Origin: Bacillota bacterium
GTDB taxonomy: Bacteria > Bacillota > Sulfobacillia > Sulfobacillales > Sulfobacillaceae
Direction: 5' to 3'
NCBI GenBank assembly: GCA_021820485.1
Contig: JAKADO010000004.1
Span: forward strand, 1-64,000
DNA length: 64,000 nt
Under the pieces are notes generated by a model that worked only from the letters and a program-made list of their open reading frames with translations, was not told where the DNA came from and did not search any database. Made by a program: the position numbers and the translations under genes. Of the stretch, positions 1 through 7,839 are shown one piece after another. Positions within the stretch are counted from its first letter, which is position 1; each line of letters begins with the position of its first letter.

Positions 1-96
1 CCCGAGTGGCTTATTGGATGCGGATGGTTGGGGTTGGCGACCCTATGGGGATGGCTCGTCTGGGGTCGCTTGCACCTGCCGCTCTTCGAAATCTAG
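1..96 (+). CDS. C-terminal tail of a membrane protein (partial, cut by window start)
   Basis: The first 31 codons are open and end in TAG at 94-96. The translation (PEWLIGCGWLGLATLWGWLV, then WGRLHLPLFEI) is hydrophobic and tryptophan-rich, as expected for a last transmembrane helix with a short tail. The start lies outside the window, so the family cannot be named. The chance of a 31-codon open frame in GC-rich DNA is not negligible, so confidence is limited. Confidence 0.4.
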   Translation, partial: PEWLIGCGWLGLATLWGWLVWGRLHLPLFEI

Positions 97-157
97 TTGT
101 GCGCAAAGACGCCCTAAAGATACGGCTCACCCGGGTGGCATGCTACAAATGAGGTGA

Positions 158-778
158 AAGAACCTACGTCCTGCCCGCGATGCTGACCCTTTTCCGAGGG
201 AGAGGTCGACTCGTCTCAAGAAGAGAAGACAGGCACTGGGCCTCTCGGTTGACCAAGTCCCCGGGGGTTCCGGATCTGCCATTCGTGCCCACGAGGTCGG
301 GCGGCAGATTCGTCCCCCATACCGCATTGGATTACTGGCCCGCGCACTGCATGCCGCTCCCGACTGGCTGGCTGGGGCCGAACCCGGCCAACGGGTCGAG
401 CAGAGAATACGCCTCATCCAAGAGCTCGGGTCGACCGGACATGAGGTGGACGCGTACGCGCAGGCCCTCGAACTCATCTGTTTTGCCTCGCGCACCAAGG
501 ATCATCCTTTGATGGAGCGCCTGCGTCCCTGGGCACAATACTGTTCATTCGGAAAGACCGTGGGAGTGTCCCCCGGCCTGAGCCAACCGCAACTCGGCGC
601 GGGGGCGGGACGGGCCAGCCAGGTGGAACTCACTGAGCGCATGCCCCGCGATCGAGAGGCGTCTGCCGTCCAAAGGGCCACAGCCTATCAAGACCGAGCC
701 GAGGCATTTCATGGTCTCGGATATGCGGATCAGCGTCTTTGCGGCAAGCGATCCTATGCTTCGGTCCCGACAGCATAG
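158..778 (+). pseudogene. Degenerate XRE/Cro-C1-type HTH regulator remnant
   Basis: The frame open from 158 to the TAG at 776-778 encodes TRLKKRRQALGLSVDQV followed by SAIRAHEVGRQIRPPYRIGL and LARALHAAPDWL, which is the pattern of an XRE helix-turn-helix domain (residues about 18-75 of the frame). No ATG, GTG or TTG lies in frame before 446, well after the HTH. The only Shine-Dalgarno-like stretch (GAGGTGA, 151-157) follows an ATG that is stopped at once by TGA at 155. The segment between helices 1 and 2 is about three residues shorter than usual. After about codon 130 the translation loses any protein-like character. I read this as a decaying regulator gene. A non-AUG start or a sequencing indel near 150-160 could still make it functional. 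Confidence 0.4.
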
Positions 779-850
779 CCCCTGTCTCGATATTTGAGTC
801 AGCAGGAATCTCACCTCCGGTTCGCGAATCACCCGACATCAACTCATGAG
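530..850. other. Stretch without a recognisable intact gene
   Basis: Apart from the tail of the degenerate XRE frame, no frame on either strand here gives a convincing protein. Short open frames exist on both strands, but they lack matched ribosome sites and recognisable motifs. A GAGAGG run near 848-853 probably serves as the ribosome site of the aminotransferase that follows. Confidence 0.4.
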
Positions 851-864
851 AGGATGGCCGTACC

Positions 865-2001
865 ATGCATTGGGCGCTCCCCCATAACCTGCCGGCTTCA
901 GGCATTCGCGACATTCTCAACCGGGCCATTCGACAGCCTGGCACCATTCGTTTGGAAACAGGCGAACCCAACTTTCCGCCGCCCGCTCACGTCTTGGAAG
1001 CTTATGTTGCGGCCTCGAAAACTGGCCACAACCGCTACACGGCCACCGAGGGCATCGAGCCTCTACGCCAAGCCATCGCCGCGAAATCCCTCCGGGTCAA
1101 CGGCGTGGAACGCTCCGCCAACCAAGTGCTCGTCACCCCAGGGGGCATCCCCGGCCTTTTCCTGGCATTCATGGGAACCGCTGGAGCGGGCGACGAGATT
1201 CTTGTCCCCGATCCCGGATGGCCCGACTACCTGGGCGGCATGGCCAGCCTAGGAATCCGCCCCGTCTTCTACCCTTTGGCCGCCCCCGATTACATTCCCG
1301 ATCTCGACGTCTTGACCGCACACTTAAGCCCCAGGACCCGCGCCGTCATCGTGAATTCGCCGGGAAATCCCACCGGCCGAGTTTTTCCTGCTGAGACGGT
1401 GCAACACATCGTGGAATGGGCCAGATCCCATGACCTCTGGATCATCTCCGACGAGGTCTATGACCAAATTGTTTTCGAGGGCGCTCCCGCCTCCCCCGCC
1501 TTGTGGGCGCCAGAGTGCACCCTATCCGTCTACAGCTTCTCAAAAACCTATGCCATGACGGGATGGCGATTGGGATACCTGTGTGGCCCAGTGGATGCCA
1601 TGGAATCCCTGACTCGGGTGGCCATGGGAACCTGGTCCTCGGTGGCGGAACCGCTGCAATATGCCGGATTGGCTGCGCTCCAAGGACCCCAGGATATGGT
1701 CGACGAGATGCGGGCCGCCTATGAGAGACGGCGGGATTTAGCACGCGACACGCTCAGCGGTTGGGGGCTCGAAACCAGTCGACCCAATGGAGCATTTTAT
1801 CTTTTGGCCCGCATTCCCGAAGGCCTCACGTCGCGCCAATTTGCCCTCGAGCTGCTTCAGGAGGCTGGTGTGGCGGTAGCCCCGGGCTCAGCGTTTGGCC
1901 AAGAAGCCGAAGGGTGGGTGCGCATTTCCTTAGCCTCTTCTGAAGGCGACCTTAAGGAAGGACTCACGCGCCTCGGGCAATTCAGCGCCGTAAGACACTA
2001 G
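865..2001 (+). CDS. Class I/II pyridoxal-phosphate aminotransferase
   Basis: This 378-residue protein is a fold-type I aminotransferase of the AspC/AlaT group, transferring an amino group between an amino acid and a 2-oxo acid in the cytosol. Visible family marks are NSPGNPTGRVF, the cofactor Asp/Tyr pair in IISDEVYDQIVF, the SVYSFSKTYAMTGWRLGYL segment with the Schiff-base Lys at about residue 227, and a C-terminal substrate Arg in GWVRISLASSEGDLKEGL. The length is normal for the family. It stands alone on the plus strand and converges on ybaK, whose end overlaps its last bases (1998-2001). The substrate cannot be told from sequence; aspartate, alanine or aromatic substrates are all possible. 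Confidence 0.93.
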   Translation: MHWALPHNLPASGIRDILNRAIRQPGTIRLETGEPNFPPPAHVLEAYVAASKTGHNRYTATEGIEPLRQAIAAKSLRVNGVERSANQVLVTPGGIPGLFLAFMGTAGAGDEILVPDPGWPDYLGGMASLGIRPVFYPLAAPDYIPDLDVLTAHLSPRTRAVIVNSPGNPTGRVFPAETVQHIVEWARSHDLWIISDEVYDQIVFEGAPASPALWAPECTLSVYSFSKTYAMTGWRLGYLCGPVDAMESLTRVAMGTWSSVAEPLQYAGLAALQGPQDMVDEMRAAYERRRDLARDTLSGWGLETSRPNGAFYLLARIPEGLTSRQFALELLQEAGVAVAPGSAFGQEAEGWVRISLASSEGDLKEGLTRLGQFSAVRH

Positions 2002-2474
2002 TCCTGCCGGGCGATGGGGGCCGTCACGGCTTGGCTTGCCCGGATTAGATCCGTTCCTGCCAAGAGAATTTGCATTCCTCGCTTGCCAGCGCTGACACTG
2101 ACCAACGGCAAGTCTTCCACGCCCTCCTTGATGTAGATGGGCAGGCGCTTTTTGGTCGCGAAAGGAGAAACCCCTCCACGGACGTATCCGGTTATGGCTT
2201 CCAGCCGATCGACCGGAACCAAGCTTACCGACTTTTCTTGGGCAACACGGGCCAACCGTTTCAAGTCCAGCAATTCCGGCCCCGGGATCAAGGCCAGATA
2301 GTAGGCGTGCGAGTCCCCCTGCACGACCAGTGTTTTATACACCAGAAACGGATCCAGGCCGATGAGTTCGGCCACATGGGTCGCCTCCAAATTGCTTGGA
2401 TCGATGGGATAGGTTCGCACTTCATAGCGGATTTGGAATTGATCCAGTTGGCGCATCGCCTGCGTCTTATTCAC
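1998..2474 (-). CDS. ybaK: YbaK/EbsC-family aminoacyl-tRNA deacylase
   Basis: This 158-residue protein belongs to the YbaK/ProX family, which removes wrongly attached amino acids such as cysteine from tRNA-Pro. The conserved core is visible: a Lys in FLVYKTLVV near residue 48, the GGVSPFATKKRLPIYI segment and a glycine-rich end (GKRGMQILLAGTDLI). The frame stays open upstream, but I prefer the GTG at 2474 (V-N-K-T-Q-A-M) because AAGGAG lies just before it, and because the longer version would run through the citrate synthase terminator. It overlaps the aminotransferase end by four bases and lies downstream of citrate synthase on the same strand, but a terminator separates them. Confidence 0.88.
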   Translation of the reverse strand: MNKTQAMRQLDQFQIRYEVRTYPIDPSNLEATHVAELIGLDPFLVYKTLVVQGDSHAYYLALIPGPELLDLKRLARVAQEKSVSLVPVDRLEAITGYVRGGVSPFATKKRLPIYIKEGVEDLPLVSVSAGKRGMQILLAGTDLIRASQAVTAPIARQD

Positions 2475-2495
2475 CTGTTGGCTCCTTCCACCACG

Positions 2496-2520
2496 AAAAA
2501 GGGAGGGCGTTGGCCCTCCC
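2496..2520 (-). terminator. Rho-independent terminator of the citrate synthase gene
   Basis: Read on the minus strand, an 8-bp perfect stem GGGAGGGC / GCCCTCCC with a four-base loop (stem bases 2501-2508 and 2513-2520) is followed at once by TTTTT (2496-2500). It lies 16 bases after the citrate synthase stop codon and just before the ybaK ribosome site. Confidence 0.85.
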
Positions 2521-2536
2521 TCCACGGCTCACTGCG

Positions 2537-3664
2537 TTACCGCTGTTCCAAGGGGACGAAATCGCGGTGGGTGGGGCCGGTGTATTCCGCACGAGGCCGG
2601 ATTAACCGATTGTTGTGATATTGCTCCAGCACATGGGCTGTCCATCCCGACACCCGGCTGATCGCAAAGACGGGCGTGAAGATATCGGTCGGAATGCCCA
2701 TCTGCGCGTAAACCGACCCGGAGTACAAGTCCACATTGGGATAAAGCTTCTTGGATCCCATGATGGCTTCACGCACTTCGTTCAGCATGTGATACCAGCG
2801 CAGGTCGTTGGCATCCTCGCCGACTTCCTTGGACAACCGGCGAAGGATGACAGCCCGGGGGTCCTCGGTGCGGTAGACACGATGGCCAAAGCCCATGATT
2901 TTTTCCTTGCGCGCCAAAGCATCCTCGATCCAAGGCTTGGTGTTCTCCACCGTGCCGATTTTCTCGAGCATGTACATCACCTGCTCGTTGGCACCGCCGT
3001 GGAGTGGTCCCTTCAAGGTCCCCACCGCCGAGGTTACCGCCGAGTAGATGTCGGACAATGTGCCGGCTGTCACCCGCGCCGAAAATGTCGACGCATTCAA
3101 TTCGTGGTCGGCATGCAATATCAGGGCTGTGTTGAATACGCTGGCATGTAACGCTTTCGGCGTTTCGCCGTGCAGCATGTACAGGAAGTTTTGCGCTAGA
3201 GAGAGCGACGGATCGGGTTCCACCGGCTCCTTCCCATGGCGAAGACGGTCAAACGTCGCAACAATCGTAGGCACCTGCGCAACTAGGCGTACGGCCTTGC
3301 GGTGGTTGGCCTCCGGCGCCATGGAATTCCCGTCAGGATCATAAATCCCTGCCAAGCTGACTGCAGTCCTCAGGGCGTCCATCGGATGCGTATCTTTTGG
3401 CAGGGAGTGGAGCAAGTCTTTTACCGGTTGAGCCAGCGTCGCCGACGCTTTCAGCTCCTCCTTCAACTCCTTCAATTGTGAGGAATTCGGCAAGTCCCCC
3501 TTCCACAAAAGATATACGACTTCTTCAAAACTTGTGGTCTCAGCCAAATCTGCCACATTATACCCGCGGTAGACGAGGCGACCTTCACGTCCATCAATGA
3601 AACAAATTTCCGAGGTATTTGCCACCACATCTTCCAGTCCGGCCTTGAAGCCTTCTTCTGGCAT
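2537..3664 (-). CDS. citZ: Citrate synthase
   Basis: This 375-residue type II citrate synthase condenses acetyl-CoA with oxaloacetate at the entry of the TCA cycle. The catalytic triad is visible: His222 in GPLHGGANE, His261 in GFGHRVY and Asp312 in VDLYSG. The C-terminal FAISRVSGWTAHVLEQ segment, with its oxaloacetate- and CoA-binding Arg, is also present. The length is standard for the short, NADH-insensitive Gram-positive form. The ATG at 3664 follows AAGGAGG at good distance. It is a single-gene unit ended by the hairpin at 2496-2520. A 2-methylcitrate synthase has the same fold and cannot be excluded, but no methylcitrate-cycle genes are nearby. Confidence 0.95.
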   Translation of the reverse strand: MPEEGFKAGLEDVVANTSEICFIDGREGRLVYRGYNVADLAETTSFEEVVYLLWKGDLPNSSQLKELKEELKASATLAQPVKDLLHSLPKDTHPMDALRTAVSLAGIYDPDGNSMAPEANHRKAVRLVAQVPTIVATFDRLRHGKEPVEPDPSLSLAQNFLYMLHGETPKALHASVFNTALILHADHELNASTFSARVTAGTLSDIYSAVTSAVGTLKGPLHGGANEQVMYMLEKIGTVENTKPWIEDALARKEKIMGFGHRVYRTEDPRAVILRRLSKEVGEDANDLRWYHMLNEVREAIMGSKKLYPNVDLYSGSVYAQMGIPTDIFTPVFAISRVSGWTAHVLEQYHNNRLIRPRAEYTGPTHRDFVPLEQR

Positions 3665-3832
3665 GCTTACTGCCTCCTTGTCTAAGTGCTATGTAATGCA
3701 CGGCAAAGCGGATGGTTTCGAACTACAACTAAATTGTACTCCTCTTCCACTAAAACGGATCCCCCCAATTTAACCTAAGGGCCCCTCCAGGATCCAAACC
3801 GCCCTTAGCGGGTGTGTCTCGGTCCCGCAATT

Positions 3833-3849
3833 GCTATAATAGCGGTAAC
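3833..3849 (+). promoter_or_regulatory. Extended -10 promoter for the Nudix gene
   Basis: TGC-TATAAT (hexamer 3835-3840) is a strong extended -10 element. No good -35 hexamer is seen at 17 bases. The element lies inside the longest open frame, so it argues that translation begins downstream, at the TTG at 3874. The 17 bases from 3833 recur almost unchanged at 4465-4481 before the next gene. Confidence 0.6.
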
Positions 3850-3873
3850 AGAGTGTTCGTGGAGGCTACCGAT

Positions 3874-4410
3874 TTGTTAAGAAACCGAATTCGCAAGGTG
3901 CCTGTGACCGTTCGAGGCACCCACTATATTCATGAGTATTTAGTGTTGCCTGATGTGTGTGCTGTTATTGCCGAGGTTCCCGACGGGATTGTTCTGGTTG
4001 AGCAGTTTCGCCCCGCACTAGGTCGGCGCATTCTCGAGTTGCCGGCTGGCCGATTGCGCCGTGGCGAGGAACCGGTCCAGGGTGCGCGTCGCGAGTTGGC
4101 GGAGGAGACCGGATATCAGGCTGGCGACCTGCGGTTGATTTCCCGTTTCTATCCATCGGTGGGCTTGTCACGCCACAAGGTTCACCTTTACTACACGGTA
4201 AATCCTGCTCCGGGTGAAACACATTGGGATGCCACCGAGGAAATCGACGTCAAGATTATCCCGGTCGCCGAAGTTCCCAACCTCCTCATCGAGGGACGCG
4301 CAGCGGACGCCAAGACGCATTTGGGACTGGTCTACTTTTTGAATGCTCGAGGCTGGATTATGCAGCGTGGACGCTGGCGGCCAACTGAATTGGCCCAACC
4401 CAAAAACTGA
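3874..4410 (+). CDS. Nudix hydrolase, ADP-ribose pyrophosphatase type
   Basis: This 178-residue protein hydrolyses a nucleoside diphosphate linked to another group, most likely ADP-ribose to AMP and ribose 5-phosphate. The Nudix box GX5EX7REUXEEXGU is complete in GRLRRGEEPVQGARRELAEE followed by TG, and the preceding LELPAG is typical of ADP-ribose pyrophosphatases. I place the start at the TTG (3874), nine bases after GGAGG at 3861-3865. The longer frame from 3814 would begin upstream of the TATAAT at 3835. It is followed, 100 bases later, by a small zinc-ribbon gene with its own similar promoter. Family assignment is firm; the exact substrate is inferred. Confidence 0.88.
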   Translation: MLRNRIRKVPVTVRGTHYIHEYLVLPDVCAVIAEVPDGIVLVEQFRPALGRRILELPAGRLRRGEEPVQGARRELAEETGYQAGDLRLISRFYPSVGLSRHKVHLYYTVNPAPGETHWDATEEIDVKIIPVAEVPNLLIEGRAADAKTHLGLVYFLNARGWIMQRGRWRPTELAQPKN

Positions 4411-4464
4411 CGAAACGGGGCAGGTTTTGGCAAACAAATTCTCCTATACACGACGGAAAAATCG

Positions 4465-4481
4465 GCTACAATGGCGGTAAC
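4465..4481 (+). promoter_or_regulatory. -10 element before the zinc-ribbon gene
   Basis: TACAAT at 4467-4472 sits in GCTACAATGGCGGTAAC, which matches 15 of 17 bases of the Nudix promoter at 3833-3849. No clear -35 hexamer is seen. The predicted transcript would start near 4480 and carry the GGGGAGG ribosome site at 4491-4497. Confidence 0.5.
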
Positions 4482-4505
4482 AAGATCTGAGGGGAGGCGG
4501 CCCAG

Positions 4506-4760
4506 ACGATTTGTGAACACTGCGGCGCCAAAGTGGTGGACGGTGGACCCGTTTGTTCTGCATGCGGGATGTCGCGCAACACGGACCCGCCTCGCCCTCG
4601 TGACCCGGGCAAGGTTGTCCCCTTTCGACCACGCAAGCGTGCTGCCGAAAAAAGTTCTGCGCCGAAACTGAAAAAGCGGCGACCGCCATCCGCCACGTTC
4701 TGGTGGATTATTGCCATCGTCGCCATCTGCCTGGTTGTCCCGTACGTCATGCACTTGTGA
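4506..4760 (+). CDS. Small zinc-ribbon membrane protein with probable non-AUG start
   Basis: The frame encodes T-I-C-E-H-C-G-A-K-V-V-D-G-G-P-V-C-S-A-C-G, a compact CxxC-x11-CxxC zinc ribbon, then a Lys/Arg/Pro-rich linker and a C-terminal membrane helix (WWIIAIVAICLVVPYVMHL). It resembles small tail-anchored zinc-ribbon proteins of unknown role. A GGGGAGG ribosome site ends at 4497. Eight bases later lies ACG (4506), then ATT (4509). The first normal start, GTG at 4533, would discard the first CxxC pair and has no ribosome site. ACG in place of ATG, or ATT, is therefore the likeliest start, giving 83-84 residues. A one-base error would explain it as well. No function can be assigned. Confidence 0.6.
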   Translation, partial: TICEHCGAKVVDGGPVCSACGMSRNTDPPRPRDPGKVVPFRPRKRAAEKSSAPKLKKRRPPSATFWWIIAIVAICLVVPYVMHL

Positions 4761-4772
4761 GCCGAGGGCTCC

Positions 4773-5750
4773 TCACGCCCATTCACTGGCATCCAACTGT
4801 GGCTGCAGCGCGCGATTCAGTGCTTCGGCCAGGACTTCGGCCATGTCATCAATGAGCACGTCAATTTCCTTGGGTGTGACCATCAACTCGGCAAACCGGG
4901 AGCCCAAGACCTCGTCGATCAGGCCGCGCTGCTCCGAAGGGGCCATTTGCTTGAGAATATCGTAGAAGGCCATGTCGTCGGCCAGTTGATTGGCCAGTTG
5001 ATGGATGGCTTCCTGGGCAATGCTGATGGATTGCACGACCGTACAGACCCCAATGGCAATCACGGGCACGCCGACGCTCTCTTCGGTCAGCCCGGACCGG
5101 CGATTGCCCACCCCAGATCCTGGATGAATTCCCGTATCAGCAATCTGCACGCTCCCGAGCAGCCGATCAAGATTTCGTGCGGCCAATGCGTCAATCGCCA
5201 CCACCATGTCAGGCTTGGCTTCGTTGACAATTCCCCGGATAATGTCCAACGTCTCAATACCGGTCGTTCCCAACACGCCGGGAGCCACGGCGGACACCGG
5301 CCGCATGCGGTTCTTGATATCCTCAGGCACCACCGCCCCGAGATGCCGGGTCACGAGAAGCCGTTCAATGACGCGCGGACCCAAAGCATCCGGAGTGGCG
5401 TTCCAGTTTCCCAGTCCGACTACCAGCACACTGTGCCGCGTGTCTTGCGGAAACAGCTCCTTCAATTGATCTGTCAAGCGCGCCATCAAGTGCCGCTTCA
5501 AATCAGGGTCACGGTCCTTGAATGTCGGCACATCCAACGTAATGTAATGCCCCCGAGGCTTTCCCATCAATCGCTCTGCAGATTCCTCGTAGATTTCCAC
5601 TTCGGTAACGACTACGCCATTGCTCTTGGATTCCTTTACCCGCACCCCAGGAATTTCTTCCTTTGCATCGCCCCGCACGATATCGCGAGCTTCGATTGCC
5701 ATGTCGGTATACACGTGAATCGGCTCAAACGCCGCACTCCGTTCAGCCAA
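4773..5750 (-). CDS. gpr: Spore germination protease Gpr
   Basis: This 325-residue protein is the A25-family endopeptidase that degrades small acid-soluble proteins when spores germinate. The N-terminal YTDMAIEARD segment (about residues 14-23) matches the zymogen processing region, and the conserved VVGLGNWNATPDALGP, VAPGVLGTTGIET and HPGSGVGNRR segments are all present. The length is close to that of the Bacillus enzyme (about 370). The TTG start at 5750 follows GGAGGCGGAGG. It reads away from the zinc-ribbon gene tail and follows the GT87-like gene on the same strand by about 40 bases. It is direct evidence that the organism forms endospores. Confidence 0.95.
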   Translation of the reverse strand: MAERSAAFEPIHVYTDMAIEARDIVRGDAKEEIPGVRVKESKSNGVVVTEVEIYEESAERLMGKPRGHYITLDVPTFKDRDPDLKRHLMARLTDQLKELFPQDTRHSVLVVGLGNWNATPDALGPRVIERLLVTRHLGAVVPEDIKNRMRPVSAVAPGVLGTTGIETLDIIRGIVNEAKPDMVVAIDALAARNLDRLLGSVQIADTGIHPGSGVGNRRSGLTEESVGVPVIAIGVCTVVQSISIAQEAIHQLANQLADDMAFYDILKQMAPSEQRGLIDEVLGSRFAELMVTPKEIDVLIDDMAEVLAEALNRALQPQLDASEWA

Positions 5751-5792
5751 GACCTCCGCCTCCGGTTGGGCTCACGGGCCCATGAGATACCG

Positions 5793-6971
5793 TTAGACTT
5801 CTCTGGCGATAGAACGATTATGCACACGCCGGCGCCACCACGGCCGAGCCGCAGCCCACGCCAAGGTCAGATCGCGAATGGCGATCACTGGCGGCACCAC
5901 CACCGCGACAAACCGGCTTAGGAGCGGATTGCCTGTTGTCCCGAGGGCGAGCCATTGCATGGCCATCCCAAAATCCAACAAACCAGCGATATTCATGACC
6001 ACTAACTGGATTGGGTTGATTTCCAGCCACAGCGCAGCGTAGTACACCCACAAAAGATATTGCGGACTGTACACCTTGTTGCAGAGAAGCCACCAGGCCA
6101 ACCCCGCCGCACCCGCCGCAATGGGGTTCAACCCATCCTTCCAGACCGCCGCCAGCAGCACCAGCCCCCCAAGAGCGGTCACCAATAGGCTTAAGAGGTT
6201 GACATTCCCGGTATTGAGGAGATGCCAATGCACCAAAACGCCCCAAATTCCCGGATCGGGCGGGCGTCCGCTATTAAAGGTAAAGAAGTCAGACCATCCC
6301 TCTTCCGCAAAAATGGCGAAGGGGAGATTCAATCCCACGGCCGTGATGGCTGTGCCCCAGAGGAACTGTCGCAACTCCACCCGTTGGCCGCGGGACCGCA
6401 GCTTAAAGAGCGCCAAGCCGAGGTATGGAAAGAGCACAATGGGAAAAAACTTGGTCGCAATTCCCAGTCCAAGCCATAACCCGGCAGCGCGGTAATGCTT
6501 TCTCTCATAGGCAAGAACGGTGAGACCCCAGGTGGCAATGCCCAACAAGTCCCAATTCAAGAGTGCGTATACGCCTAAAAGAGGAGAAAGGCTCCACCAC
6601 AGCACCGATTTTCCGCGCCCCTGGCTTAACACGAGCGCTGCCGTCAAATAGGCAGCCGCCAAACCGGCAACAGACCCCAGGAAATAACCCAGAAGTCCCG
6701 GAAGAAGGGCCATCCCGGACATGTACAGTCCCAAAACAACGGGATACTCGATAACATTCTGAAAATAGGGCCAAAGATGCAGGTACAGTCTGCGCGCCCC
6801 ATAAAGCGCCACCATGTCCGAATAGCTCCAATGACTAAAGCTGTAGGCGTAATAGCTGAAGTCCGGATGCCCGGCAGCGGTGACCACCGCTGGCGGATAA
6901 ATGCGAATGGCTTGGATCAGGATCCACACCAATCCGGGGATGACATATGCGATTCTGCGCTTACCAGTCAA
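5793..6971 (-). CDS. Polytopic membrane protein, GT87/DUF2029-like glycosyltransferase
   Basis: This 392-residue protein has about ten hydrophobic segments. Its GLGIATKFFPIVLFPYL motif is typical of GT-C fold polyprenol-phosphate mannosyl/glucosyltransferases (GT87, DUF2029), in which it lies after the early membrane helices. An extracytoplasmic acidic loop near the N-terminus (after helix 1) would normally carry the catalytic Asp, but I cannot point to it with certainty. Such enzymes add sugars to lipid-linked glycans or surface polymers outside the membrane. It lies between the GT51 transglycosylase and gpr on the same strand, which loosely suggests an envelope role. The sugar donor and acceptor are unknown. 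Confidence 0.65.
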   Translation of the reverse strand: MTGKRRIAYVIPGLVWILIQAIRIYPPAVVTAAGHPDFSYYAYSFSHWSYSDMVALYGARRLYLHLWPYFQNVIEYPVVLGLYMSGMALLPGLLGYFLGSVAGLAAAYLTAALVLSQGRGKSVLWWSLSPLLGVYALLNWDLLGIATWGLTVLAYERKHYRAAGLWLGLGIATKFFPIVLFPYLGLALFKLRSRGQRVELRQFLWGTAITAVGLNLPFAIFAEEGWSDFFTFNSGRPPDPGIWGVLVHWHLLNTGNVNLLSLLVTALGGLVLLAAVWKDGLNPIAAGAAGLAWWLLCNKVYSPQYLLWVYYAALWLEINPIQLVVMNIAGLLDFGMAMQWLALGTTGNPLLSRFVAVVVPPVIAIRDLTLAWAAARPWWRRRVHNRSIAREV

Positions 6972-7053
6972 TTTGATTCCCTCACGTCGTAATCAGCAAC
7001 CGCGCAATCCCCGATTGCCCCTCCCTGCCCGGCGACCACCCGACGACCGTGCG

Positions 7054-7815
7054 TCACGATTTTCGGGAGACCTTCTTTAACGGCAACGGCGCCCGATAAA
7101 TTCGGTGCGCTTCACTTAAGCTTATCACATGGTCCGCCACCATGCTCTCCAACACCTGCCACTGACGGTTTTTGGCCGCCAGCCAGTGTAGCTTGGGATC
7201 GTAGGCAGTGGGCGCTTGCGGCAGGCCCGCGATTAGGGCCGCTTCAGGCAGCGTCAATTGACGCGGCGCGACGCCAAAGTAACGCTCACTCGCGGAAAAA
7301 ATCCCATAAGCGCCGTCCCCGAGATACACTTCATTGAGATAGAGGGTCAATATTTCGCGCTTCGAGTAGAGTGTGGTCATCAGCGTCGCCAACAAGGCCT
7401 CAGAGACCTTGCGCCGAAACGTTTTAACCGAACTGAGGAGCATGTTCCGCACCAGCTGCTGGGTCAGCGTGCTGCCGCCCTGTTGCAACTGGCCGCTATT
7501 GAGGTCGACAAGCACCGATCGCCCAATGCCTTCAAAGCTAATCCCCAAATTGGAATAAAACGTCCTATCCTCCGTCGCGATAAGAGCCTCCGGAACCCAA
7601 TGGGAAATATCCCGAAGCGGCGTCCACCGCCCGCCCGTGCGCGTCTCACGCGCCGTCACCATGGCGGGCATTGCCCGGAGCCGATGCCAGTAGCTTTGAT
7701 AGAAGCGTTCAATGGGCATCGCCGTAATCAATAGCATTACGCTAACGACCACGCCGATCCAGGTGAGCCCCCGACGTCCCCGTTCCCGCAAGCAAGTTCC
7801 CGTCCCTTCGCTCAT
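7054..7815 (-). CDS. Monofunctional GT51 peptidoglycan transglycosylase
   Basis: This 253-residue protein polymerises lipid II into glycan strands. After an N-terminal membrane anchor (WIGVVVSVMLLITAMPI) the GT51 motifs follow in order: EALIATEDRTFYSNLGI (catalytic Glu), GGSTLTQQLVRNMLL, RKVSEALLATLM, KREILTLYLNEVYLG and PEAALIAGLPQAPTAYDP. No transpeptidase domain follows, so it is monofunctional, like MtgA or the SgtB type, rather than a bifunctional PBP1. The ATG at 7815 has no clear ribosome site, and a TTG about eight codons later is an alternative. It is divergent from spoVB with only 24 bases between start codons, and a joint role in envelope or cortex synthesis is plausible. Confidence 0.88.
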   Translation of the reverse strand: MSEGTGTCLRERGRRGLTWIGVVVSVMLLITAMPIERFYQSYWHRLRAMPAMVTARETRTGGRWTPLRDISHWVPEALIATEDRTFYSNLGISFEGIGRSVLVDLNSGQLQQGGSTLTQQLVRNMLLSSVKTFRRKVSEALLATLMTTLYSKREILTLYLNEVYLGDGAYGIFSASERYFGVAPRQLTLPEAALIAGLPQAPTAYDPKLHWLAAKNRQWQVLESMVADHVISLSEAHRIYRAPLPLKKVSRKS

Positions 7816-7839
7816 ACATGTAATGGGGAGGGATGGACA

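Noticed and set aside
2475-2525. N-terminal extension of YbaK
   Set aside because: The extra codons lie in the citrate synthase terminator, and a better SD-GTG pair exists at 2474.
5765-5785. Hairpin TGGGC/GCCCA before gpr
   Set aside because: The stem is only five pairs with no U-tract, so it is not counted as a terminator.
4947-5921. 324-codon plus-strand frame over gpr
   Set aside because: It is antisense to gpr with no recognisable motif.
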